NCBI GenBank assembly: GCA_001940755.1
Contig: MEHH01000212.1
Span: 1-5,224, forward strand
Origin: Candidatus Heimdallarchaeota archaeon AB_125
Lineage (GTDB): Archaea > Asgardarchaeota > Heimdallarchaeia > Heimdallarchaeales > Heimdallarchaeaceae
Length of the DNA: 5,224 bases
Direction: 5' to 3'
Shown here: positions 1 to 5,224 of the stretch, one piece after another
Layout of the letters: each line of letters opens with the position of its first letter
Position numbering within the stretch: the first letter of the stretch is position 1
Program-made: the position numbers and the translations under genes
The notes under the pieces: generated by a model
The model's database searches: none
The model's input: the letters and a program-made list of their open reading frames with translations, nothing else
What the model was told of the DNA's origin: nothing

Positions 1-389
1 ATTCTGGTCATTACTTTTTTAGGGATCACTGGTTTGCGGATTCAGGACTTATTGCATTTCTTGTTGTTGCCGAAGTTATTTCCGAGGAGGAAAAGAGCGT
101 TTCGCAAGTTATTGCAGATATAGATAGATACTATAGAACAGGTGAAATTAACACTGAAGTTAAAGATCGATGGAAAACATTAAAATGTGTAGTGGTTAAG
201 GTTAGTGAATTAACTGGAGTCGAACCAGATCGACTCGATGGTATTACTTATGCGTATGACAATTGGTGGTTCAATATTAGGCCATCAAATACTGAACCTC
301 TTTTAAGACTTAACATCGAGGCTGATTCTCCTGAACTTCGAGATGAGAAATTACGCTGGATTTTAGATATAATAAATGGATGCAAGTGA
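1..389 (+). CDS. Phosphomannomutase/phosphoglucomutase, C-terminal part (5' end outside window)
   Basis: This is the last 128 codons (reading frame from base 3, TGA stop at 387-389) of an alpha-D-phosphohexomutase, a cytosolic enzyme that moves phosphate between C6 and C1 of mannose or glucose for nucleotide-sugar and glycan synthesis. Two family signatures are visible. SGHYFFRDHWFADSG at the window edge is the sugar-binding loop of domain 3, whose usual preceding Gly-Glu is cut off. FNIRPSNTEPLLRLNIEA (RPSNTEP at 279-299) is the phosphate-binding loop of domain 4. Family members are about 450 residues, so roughly 320 residues, including the catalytic phosphoserine loop, lie upstream. A GTG at 192 begins an open stretch but is internal, because the homology runs straight through it. 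The C terminus looks natural and complete. Whether mannose, glucose or glucosamine phosphate is preferred cannot be told from this fragment. Confidence 0.95.
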   Translation, partial: SGHYFFRDHWFADSGLIAFLVVAEVISEEEKSVSQVIADIDRYYRTGEINTEVKDRWKTLKCVVVKVSELTGVEPDRLDGITYAYDNWWFNIRPSNTEPLLRLNIEADSPELRDEKLRWILDIINGCK

Positions 390-408
390 TTCGAACAATG
401 CATTCGAA
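389..408. repeat. Repeated ATTCGAA just after the mutase stop codon
   Basis: ATTCGAA occurs at 389-395 and 402-408, 13 bases apart. Since TTCGAA is its own reverse complement, the pair is both a direct and an inverted repeat and could form a 6-bp stem with a 7-base loop. It directly follows the mutase stop codon. No T-run follows, so it is a weak terminator candidate. It could also be a protein-binding site or chance. Confidence 0.3.
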
Positions 409-440
409 ACAAAATTGGTCGATTTATAAGCGTTAACTGA

Positions 441-450
441 TTTATATAAA
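441..450 (+). promoter_or_regulatory. Palindromic archaeal TATA-like box
   Basis: TTTATATAAA matches the archaeal TATA-box consensus closely and is a perfect 10-bp palindrome, so the box itself gives no direction. Read on the + strand, transcription would start about 25 bases downstream, near 470-475. That is the left edge of the inverted repeat at 472-505 and would give the methyltransferase gene a leader of about 175 bases. No gene within the window would be served on the opposite strand, since the mutase lies there in the + orientation. Confidence 0.5.
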
Positions 451-471
451 CAATTTAAGTGGATTCAATAA

Positions 472-505
472 TAGAAATACTTCACTTAGGATAATAGTAT
501 TTCTA
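472..505. repeat. Perfect 10-bp inverted repeat (hairpin or operator)
   Basis: TAGAAATACT (472-481) and AGTATTTCTA (496-505) are exact reverse complements separated by 14 bases. As RNA this is a 10-bp stem with a 14-base loop. As DNA it could be an operator for a dimeric regulator. It begins where a transcript from the TATA box at 441-450 would be expected to start, so the putative leader would open with this hairpin. No poly-T follows, which argues against a terminator. Confidence 0.6.
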
Positions 506-616
506 ATTGTTTATTCATCAAATAAGCAAATAATTATAATAATAAGAAAGTTTCTCCGTGAAGAAATTGTAAGAATATCTAGAAATTTGAGTTAAGATGT
601 GTTGAAATTTACACAA

Positions 617-642
617 AGAGTTACTTGAGTGTCTATAACTCT
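617..642. repeat. Perfect 7-bp inverted repeat just before a start codon
   Basis: AGAGTTA (617-623) and TAACTCT (636-642) are exact reverse complements with a 12-base loop. The repeat ends 8 bases before the ATG at 651, where a ribosome-binding site would normally lie, and no Shine-Dalgarno sequence is visible. In RNA it could limit ribosome access. With arms this short, chance is possible. Confidence 0.4.
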
Positions 643-650
643 CGAAAATT

Positions 651-1487
651 ATGACAACTGAAAAACGTAAGAAATTGTCTAGAATAGTGGAAATTATACT
701 TCTTGTTCCATCTTTAATTTGGGTGTATTCACCTATTATAGCTGGTATTTTGTTTGCTATGATCTGGATGTTTCCAGCAGCATTTACCTCTTGGTGGTTA
801 TTTGCATTTCTCGGTCAAAAAGATTGGATGCTAGGAATTATTTCAATTAATGATAGTATGGTGACTCTTATTGTTATAGAATTCTTGATTTTTGGAATTG
901 GTTTGTGCTTATTTGTATGGGGAGTTATTCTGATTGCAAAAGCAAGGATTAAAGGTTCAGGATTGGTTAAAACAGGTCCGTATAAGTTTATTCGACATCC
1001 ACAGCATTTGGGATTAATTCTAATGTCCCTTTGTATTTCCTTGTATGTGCCATGGACTAGTGATGAGTTTATCAGAATTGGGGAAATAGTATCTTGGTCA
1101 TTGTTTGTACTTATACTATTCATAATGTCAGATTTCGAAGAAAAGAAACTGAAAAAAGAATATGATGAAGAATTTGAACAATATAGATCTTCTACTGGAT
1201 TCTTCTTTCCAAGAATCACTAAGAAAGATAAAAGAAAGAATCTGAATGAGGTAAGATACTGGTTAAGATATACACTCGCAGGTGTTGGTTTTATTTCATT
1301 CGTTCTACTCATAAGTCTTCTAAGTTATATATTGGAACTTCCTAAAATTGGAATAGTAGGACATCTATTTGATTTCTTATCAAAGGAATTTTGGTACTTC
1401 AACTTAGTATGCTTGATTTCATTTATTGTACTTATAATACTTAGAAAATATAGAGAAAAGAAAAACAAAAAGGAAGATGTAATTTAG
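651..1487 (+). CDS. Membrane methyltransferase, ICMT/PEMT-like, with C-terminal extension
   Basis: A 278-residue integral membrane protein of the isoprenylcysteine carboxyl methyltransferase / phospholipid methyltransferase type, which uses S-adenosylmethionine to methylate lipid-like or lipid-linked substrates at the membrane. The signature is GPYKFIRHPQHLG at residues 109-121 (family pattern GPY-x-x-x-RHP-x-x-x-G), followed by the second conserved block with E163/E164, Y171, Y178 and P187, which together form the cofactor site in characterised relatives. Hydrophobic helices are at about 11-41, 70-97, 117-134 and 145-160. A further 85 residues with two more helices (about 205-228 and 248-265) and a Lys-rich tail follow the core, longer than the usual small family members. 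The ATG at 651 is the plausible start; an in-frame ATG at 597 meets a stop after two codons. The substrate is unknown. The last four bases overlap the convergent neighbour. Confidence 0.85.
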   Translation: MTTEKRKKLSRIVEIILLVPSLIWVYSPIIAGILFAMIWMFPAAFTSWWLFAFLGQKDWMLGIISINDSMVTLIVIEFLIFGIGLCLFVWGVILIAKARIKGSGLVKTGPYKFIRHPQHLGLILMSLCISLYVPWTSDEFIRIGEIVSWSLFVLILFIMSDFEEKKLKKEYDEEFEQYRSSTGFFFPRITKKDKRKNLNEVRYWLRYTLAGVGFISFVLLISLLSYILELPKIGIVGHLFDFLSKEFWYFNLVCLISFIVLIILRKYREKKNKKEDVI

Positions 1488-2293
1488 GCTTGTTCCAACA
1501 GCTTTTCCTTCTCTTCCACTATTTTATAAAATGCCTCTATTGTCCTTCCTAGCCATCCCGCATATGCATTTTTAGTGAAATCTGGAAGTAGCTCAGAGTC
1601 TAAGATTTCTTTTTTTGCTACTCCTTGTTTGTAAAGTTGCTCAATTACATTAATCATTTCTGAAATTTTCTTTTTCCCTTCAATTAATTCTGCTGTAGAA
1701 CCTATATGACCATGACCAGGAATAACTATATTTGGTTTTAAATCAATCATTTTTTGGAAAGCATCAACCCAGAGATAAGGATTAACAGAAGGATCTCCAG
1801 CAAAAGGAAACATATCAGCAAAAAGTAAATCTCCAGTTAAAAGAATGCTCTCTTGTGGAATATATACAAAAGCACTACCTTGAGTGTGTCCATGAGTTTC
1901 AATTATTTTTACCGTTTTGAAATCATCCTTTATTTCGTATTCTACATCAAAAGTAACATTGGGGAGAATGATGTTTTTATCTTTATAATCTCCTGCAACT
2001 TTTTGTTCTAGAATTTTCTTAGTACTTCTAGTAGAGATAATATCACAATCTTTGAACACATTAGTTCCAAAAGTATGATCGCCATGGTGGTGTGTAATGA
2101 TCACATACTTAAACTTCATACCAGTTTCTTTTTCTGCAAATTCTCTTATTTCCTTTGTTGTAGATGGTTCCATGCCTGTATCTACCATAATCAGGAATTT
2201 ATCCATTTTAATAAAAGAAGTATGTGAGGATGTATCGCTTGTGGCATGATCCCAAACAGAATCAGTAAACTTAATGATATTTTTCTTTTTCAT
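1484..2293 (-). CDS. Metallo-beta-lactamase-fold hydrolase
   Basis: A 269-residue (from the ATG at 2293) metal-dependent hydrolase of the metallo-beta-lactamase superfamily, probably cytosolic since no signal peptide is seen. All metal-binding motifs are present in order: THHHGDHTFG carrying H68, H70, D72 and H73; H136 in ETHGHTQGSAF; D155 in LLTGDLLF; and H194 in IPGHGHIG. With seven ligands intact, a two-zinc (or iron/manganese) active enzyme is expected. The N-terminal strands (FLIMVDTGM) match the usual fold, and the 65 residues after the last histidine are a helical tail. The superfamily includes thioesterases, glyoxalase II-like enzymes, lactonases and true lactamases; nothing here picks one, so the substrate is open. 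A TTG two codons upstream (2297-2299) is an alternative start that sits better behind a Shine-Dalgarno-like GAGGT. The gene is convergent with the methyltransferase and divergent from the propeller protein gene. Confidence 0.93.
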   Translation of the reverse strand: MKKKNIIKFTDSVWDHATSDTSSHTSFIKMDKFLIMVDTGMEPSTTKEIREFAEKETGMKFKYVIITHHHGDHTFGTNVFKDCDIISTRSTKKILEQKVAGDYKDKNIILPNVTFDVEYEIKDDFKTVKIIETHGHTQGSAFVYIPQESILLTGDLLFADMFPFAGDPSVNPYLWVDAFQKMIDLKPNIVIPGHGHIGSTAELIEGKKKISEMINVIEQLYKQGVAKKEILDSELLPDFTKNAYAGWLGRTIEAFYKIVEEKEKLLEQA

Positions 2294-2307
2294 AATCAAA
2301 CAAAAAT

Positions 2308-2312
2308 ACCTC
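2308..2312 (-). promoter_or_regulatory. Shine-Dalgarno-like GAGGT ahead of the hydrolase gene
   Basis: Read on the minus strand, GAGGT lies 8 bases before the TTG at 2299 and 14 bases before the ATG at 2293. The first is a normal distance, the second too long. It therefore bears on which start codon is used and may favour the rarer TTG. Confidence 0.45.
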
Positions 2313-2353
2313 TATTATTAAAAATTAATGATTTCCTTCAAAATGGATAATCC

Positions 2354-2363
2354 TTATATTAAA
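2354..2363. promoter_or_regulatory. TATA-like box in the divergent promoter region
   Basis: TTATATTAAA on the + strand reads TTTAATATAA on the minus strand; both resemble archaeal TATA boxes. On the minus strand, transcription about 25 bases on (near 2330) would give the hydrolase a leader of about 35 bases that includes the GAGGT. On the + strand the start would fall near 2380, at the ATG at 2379, fitting a leaderless message for the propeller protein. The box lies downstream of the ATG at 2328 and so argues against that start. One box could serve both directions, but this is inference. Confidence 0.4.
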
Positions 2364-2378
2364 TCAAGAGATAAGGTA

Positions 2379-4112
2379 ATGATTAAAGTGATAATAAAAT
2401 CGAAATACTCAAAAGGTTATTTTGGTATAATTTTCTTTATATTGGTGTTGAGTATACCAATTTTTCAGAATTCTTTTGCTTTTCAAGAACAATCATTTAA
2501 CAAATATAAAACTTTGAACGGAGTAGATTACCCTACTTGGGATTGGACAATGACAGAAGTAATATCGACTGGGGGTTTAAATACAGGATATGACTCATCA
2601 ATAACTGTTGATCCAATAGGAAATGTTTACATACTCTGGAAATATTATACTGGTGGAATGAATGCAACTTTATACCTAAGTACATGGAATGTAACAACCA
2701 ATAGTTGGAGCACTCCTGAGATTGTTTCTACAAACCGTATCAATCATCCTTCGTTGTGTATTGATTCTGATACTAACATCCATGTTTCATGGACAGATTC
2801 AACTGATATTCTTGGTGCAGGAACTGATTATGACGTTTTCTATAAATTTAGGAATGCAACGACTCTTAATTGGTCTACATTAGAATTAGTTTCGACTGAA
2901 AGCGCAAATCAAACATATGATCCTAAAATAGCAGTTGATATAAAAGGTAGCGTTCACGTTGTGTGGAATGACTATACTGATCCTGATGCAGGTGATAATG
3001 ATGTGGCTTACAAATTCAAGAATGCTACAAATGGAGTCTGGAATACTACTGAAATCATTTCTGTTGGAAGTGGCGATTCGTCGACTGGGCAAGATATTGG
3101 TGTGGACTTAGCAGGAAACATCCATATTATTTGGAGAGATTATGAATCGAATTATTATGGTTCAGACACTGATGTTGATGTTTTCTATAGGTTTTGGAAT
3201 GCAACAAGTTTCAGTTGGCATGATGTTGAGCTTGTTTCATCGGAAAGTACATATTTCGTCACTGGTCCCTCTCTTGCAATGGATTCAGGAGGAAACGCAC
3301 ATATCGTTTGGCAAGACGGAACGAACATTCTTGGTTCAGGAAATGATTATGATGTCTTTTATAAAATCAAGAATGCAACTAGTTTAAGCTGGACAACTCT
3401 TGAAGTAGTATCAACAGAAAGTACTAACTCCATTGGTAGTCCTGAAATCACGATAGACTCAAAAAATAACGTCCATGTCTTGTGGGCAGAATCTTTTGAC
3501 TATACTGGTGAAGGTTCAGATAGGGATATTTATTATAAATTCAAGAATGCTACAAGTTTGAGTTGGAATCTTACCGAAGTTGTTTCTACTGAAAGTACAG
3601 ATCAATCCCAAGATGCTTTTCTTTCTGTTGACCTATTTGGTACAGTCCATTTCACTTGGCAAGACAATACTGACTATTTGGGAGCTGGAACAGATACTGA
3701 TATTCACTACAAACGGCTTTACATAAGCAATCTTCCTACCACAGTATTAGATCCTATTGACCCCAACCCAAGTACAACAGGTAATGTTACTCTCAATTGG
3801 GGAGATGTAGAATATGCTAGTAAATACTATGTCTATCGGTCAACTTCTTCTATCTCTTCATTGATTGGGTTGAACCCTATAGCTGTTTCATATGTTAACG
3901 CTTACCAAGATAATTTCGTATCCAACGATTATTATTACTATGTTATCGTTGCAGCAACACCTTACATAAACAGTTCAATGTCAAATGAAGAAACTGTAGT
4001 TGTAAACGGACCATATATTACAGAATTTTCACCAAATGTATTAATCGCTGTAGGTTTAACAATTTCAACTGCTTTGATTGTAATATTAAGAAGAAGGAAG
4101 AAAAAACACTAA
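2379..4112 (+). CDS. Secreted, membrane-anchored beta-propeller surface protein with Fn3-like domain
   Basis: I do not recognise a named family; the layout is clear. Residues are counted from the upstream in-frame ATG at 2328 (594 aa); the ATG at 2379 (M18, 577 aa) is preferred because it leaves a normal signal peptide: basic MIKVIIKSKYSKG, hydrophobic IIFFILVLSIPIF, likely cleavage after SFA at 51. Residues 73-463 hold seven repeats of about 58 residues, each with W-x3-E-[VIL]-[VI]-S and D-x8-W, predicted to form a seven-bladed propeller. Residues 469-560 (NVTLNWGDVEYASKYYVYRS, then YYYYVIVA) look like a fibronectin-III domain. A membrane helix at 570-587 ends in RRRKKKH, so the protein should be anchored with its bulk outside. 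Thirteen N-x-S/T sequons are present. Binding, adhesion or a structural surface role is plausible; no catalytic signature, including the classical sialidase Asp-box, is seen. A poly-T run follows the stop. Confidence 0.85.
   Translation: MIKVIIKSKYSKGYFGIIFFILVLSIPIFQNSFAFQEQSFNKYKTLNGVDYPTWDWTMTEVISTGGLNTGYDSSITVDPIGNVYILWKYYTGGMNATLYLSTWNVTTNSWSTPEIVSTNRINHPSLCIDSDTNIHVSWTDSTDILGAGTDYDVFYKFRNATTLNWSTLELVSTESANQTYDPKIAVDIKGSVHVVWNDYTDPDAGDNDVAYKFKNATNGVWNTTEIISVGSGDSSTGQDIGVDLAGNIHIIWRDYESNYYGSDTDVDVFYRFWNATSFSWHDVELVSSESTYFVTGPSLAMDSGGNAHIVWQDGTNILGSGNDYDVFYKIKNATSLSWTTLEVVSTESTNSIGSPEITIDSKNNVHVLWAESFDYTGEGSDRDIYYKFKNATSLSWNLTEVVSTESTDQSQDAFLSVDLFGTVHFTWQDNTDYLGAGTDTDIHYKRLYISNLPTTVLDPIDPNPSTTGNVTLNWGDVEYASKYYVYRSTSSISSLIGLNPIAVSYVNAYQDNFVSNDYYYYVIVAATPYINSSMSNEETVVVNGPYITEFSPNVLIAVGLTISTALIVILRRRKKKH
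2544..3716 (+). repeat. Seven tandem propeller repeats within the surface-protein gene
   Basis: Coding repeats starting at W73, W127, W182, W238, W297, W355 and W413 (from ATG 2328), with periods of 54, 55, 56, 59, 58 and 58 residues. Every unit has the tryptophan exactly four residues before a glutamate, and an aspartate exactly nine residues before a second tryptophan. The Glu-to-Asp distance is 18 residues in six units and 15 in the second. At DNA level, units three to six and their neighbours still share stretches such as AAGAATGC(A/T)AC, indicating duplication within the gene. Confidence 0.88.
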
Positions 4113-4119
4113 TTCCTCT

Positions 4120-4142
4120 TCTCTTTTTTTTTGTATAAGAGA
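4120..4142. terminator. Poly-T terminator in convergent spacer
   Basis: Nine consecutive T residues at 4124-4132 follow the propeller gene's stop (4110-4112) within 12 bases, the usual form of an archaeal intrinsic terminator. TCTCTT (4120-4125) and AAGAGA (4137-4142) can pair around it. On the other strand the same segment lies downstream of the oxidoreductase stop and reads TTTTTATCTCTTAT (minus strand of 4136-4149), so it could help end that transcript too, though less convincingly. Confidence 0.6.
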
Positions 4143-4181
4143 TAAAAATGAAAATAGTTTTGTGGAAATGATTCTTGTTTT

Positions 4182-5224
4182 TCAGATTACCCTAAACCTC
4201 TTTTTCTCTTTCTTGCATATTATTTGAGCCACAGTTCTCCCACTCATGAAAGCGTTAGGTACTCCTCCTCCTGGAATAACCCAATGACCGATCATATAGA
4301 AACTATTCAAATCAGGTAATTCTTTTTTAATTGGTTTGTTTGCAAAAAGATTCTCATTTGCCCATCCTTGAGTTGATCCTTTCCAATTATTTGTGTATCG
4401 GTGGAAAGTTGTTGGTGTTGCAACATCAATCATATCTACATTTTCTTTAAAGCACTCAAAGTGCTCTTCTAAGATTTCAATCAGTTGAAATGCAATAACA
4501 TTTTTTATCTCTTTATATTCAGTTTTTTTGTTTGATTTTAGATCTTTCCAATAGTCAAAGTTTTTGGTTAGAAGCTCAACAATGAACAACGTTTTTCCTT
4601 CAGGTACAAGTGGTGTATCAAAGTTAAACAATCTTAATTTAAGTATGTCATATTCGTTACCATCAGGTACTTGAAGAGGATTTTCAAGGTTAATCATGAA
4701 TGTTTGAGATTCAGCTTTGAACTGCTTGTTTACTCCTAATGACACTAAAATCATTGATGGATTAAGATCAGCCTTGTTGTAGACCTTCTCTAACTTATCA
4801 TAGAGATATTTACCATCTAAAAGATCAAAAAGGGTTGAATATCCGTCCATTGCACTAATAACAATGTTTGAAGAAATTGTTTCTCTATTTTCTAATGTAA
4901 TTCCTGTTACTTCATCCTTCTTGTTTTTCTCATCATACTTTGTGTTGATTTTGGAAACCTTAGTTTCATAGTGGATTTTTCCTCCTAATTCGAGATATCT
5001 CTTTTCAAATTGCTTACTGAAATTTAGCGATCCTGCAACCGGATAACCTGAACGCTTTTGATCCATCTCAGTAAAAACAAGAATTTCAAAGAGAACCGGA
5101 GATAAGAAACTTTTCACTGACTCTCTTAAGAATGGGTGCTGAAACATAGTAGAAAATTCTTCAGCAGTAATGTTCTGCCATTTCTTCATAATTCTTGTCT
5201 GCTCTATAGCCCACCTGAAGATGA
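4182..5224 (-). CDS. CrtI/carotenoid-isomerase-like FAD oxidoreductase, C-terminal part (5' end outside window)
   Basis: The visible 347 codons belong to the phytoene desaturase / prolycopene isomerase / retinol saturase-like branch of FAD-dependent oxidoreductases, which act on polyisoprenoids or other hydrophobic substrates near membranes. Counted from the Met at 5189, the motifs are GYPVAGSLNFSKQFEKRY (48-65) with the following LGGKIHYETKVSKI, typical of the substrate/FAD interdomain region; ATPTTFHRYTNNWKGSTQGW (257-276); and GHWVIPGGGVPNAFMSGRTV (301-320), the C-terminal FAD-contacting block. The Met at 5189 is not the true start: the frame stays open to the window edge (upstream residues FRWAIEQTRI), and the N-terminal GxGxxG nucleotide-binding fold, about 150 residues in this family, has not appeared. 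The stop is TGA at 4182-4184. The actual substrate, and whether it concerns carotenoids at all, cannot be decided from this part. The gene is convergent with the propeller gene. Confidence 0.88.
   Translation of the reverse strand, partial: IFRWAIEQTRIMKKWQNITAEEFSTMFQHPFLRESVKSFLSPVLFEILVFTEMDQKRSGYPVAGSLNFSKQFEKRYLELGGKIHYETKVSKINTKYDEKNKKDEVTGITLENRETISSNIVISAMDGYSTLFDLLDGKYLYDKLEKVYNKADLNPSMILVSLGVNKQFKAESQTFMINLENPLQVPDGNEYDILKLRLFNFDTPLVPEGKTLFIVELLTKNFDYWKDLKSNKKTEYKEIKNVIAFQLIEILEEHFECFKENVDMIDVATPTTFHRYTNNWKGSTQGWANENLFANKPIKKELPDLNSFYMIGHWVIPGGGVPNAFMSGRTVAQIICKKEKKRFRVI

Larger units (their letters stand above)
390..650. other. Non-coding spacer between mutase and membrane methyltransferase
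   Basis: These 261 bases carry no credible coding sequence; the longest ATG-led frame noted, at 398, stops after 12 codons. The stretch holds the TTCGAA pair, a palindromic TATA-like box at 441-450, a perfect 10-bp inverted repeat at 472-505 and a perfect 7-bp inverted repeat at 617-642. It is long for an archaeal spacer between same-strand genes, which suggests the methyltransferase has its own promoter and possibly a structured leader. Confidence 0.7.

Noticed and set aside
389..408. TTCGAA motifs as the T-loop of a tRNA remnant or an att site
   Set aside because: The first copy lies directly at the mutase stop; no acceptor stem, anticodon arm or CCA end surrounds either copy, and no integrase is near.
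815..1312. 165-codon open frame on the minus strand
   Set aside because: It lies entirely within the methyltransferase gene, whose family motifs are clear; the antisense product is Ser/Ile/Asn-rich with no recognisable domain.
651..1487. True isoprenylcysteine methyltransferase acting on prenylated small GTPases
   Set aside because: The core motifs are shared by many bacterial and archaeal enzymes with other substrates; nothing in the window shows CaaX proteins or a prenyltransferase.
2886..3092. 68-codon open frame on the minus strand
   Set aside because: Antisense to the propeller repeats, with no motif and no start context; a shadow of the repeated coding sequence.
3142..3387. 81-codon open frame on the + strand in another phase
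   Set aside because: Internal to the propeller gene; its Met-rich composition comes from shifted reading of the repeats.
2544..3716. Regularly spaced DNA repeats as a CRISPR-like or minisatellite array
   Set aside because: The period is about 165-177 bases, copies diverge, and the frame and protein motifs are strictly kept; it is a coding repeat.
2544..3716. Sialidase or glycosidase activity for the propeller protein
   Set aside because: The D-x8-W motif does not match the S-x-D-x-G-x-x-W Asp-box, and no catalytic Arg triad or Tyr/Glu pair could be identified.
1..5224. One operon or an undescribed multi-gene system across the window
   Set aside because: Gene directions alternate, promoters appear separate and the functions share no evident substrate.

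Overview
The window is AT-rich (about one third G+C by eye) and most likely archaeal. The support is archaeal-style TATA boxes ahead of genes, a poly-T stretch after a stop codon, and a secreted protein rich in N-glycosylation sequons with a C-terminal membrane anchor ending in Arg/Lys. The style resembles Asgard archaea, but that is only an impression; no phylogenetic marker is present to prove it.

Layout, left to right: (1) the 3' end of a phosphomannomutase/phosphoglucomutase gene (+, to 389); (2) a 261-base non-coding stretch with a palindromic TATA-like box and two perfect inverted repeats; (3) an integral-membrane methyltransferase of the ICMT/PEMT type (+, 651-1487); (4) a metallo-beta-lactamase-fold hydrolase (-, 1484-2293), whose stop codon overlaps that of gene 3; (5) a short divergent promoter region; (6) a secreted, membrane-anchored surface protein (+, 2379-4112) that reads as a closed seven-bladed beta-propeller followed by a fibronectin-III-like domain; (7) a poly-T terminator in a 69-base convergent spacer; (8) the C-terminal two thirds of a CrtI/carotenoid-isomerase-like FAD oxidoreductase (-, 4182 to the window edge).

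The order + + - + - and the wide or divergent spacers argue against one operon, and no shared pathway can be demonstrated. The phosphohexomutase supplies sugar phosphates, which could serve glycosylation of surface proteins such as gene 6, but this is only a general link. I see no CRISPR array, transposon, tRNA/rRNA or defence module. The most distinctive item is the propeller protein: seven exact copies of two motifs, the N-terminal strand supplying the part missing from the last repeat, and a glycosylation site at the same position in five blades.
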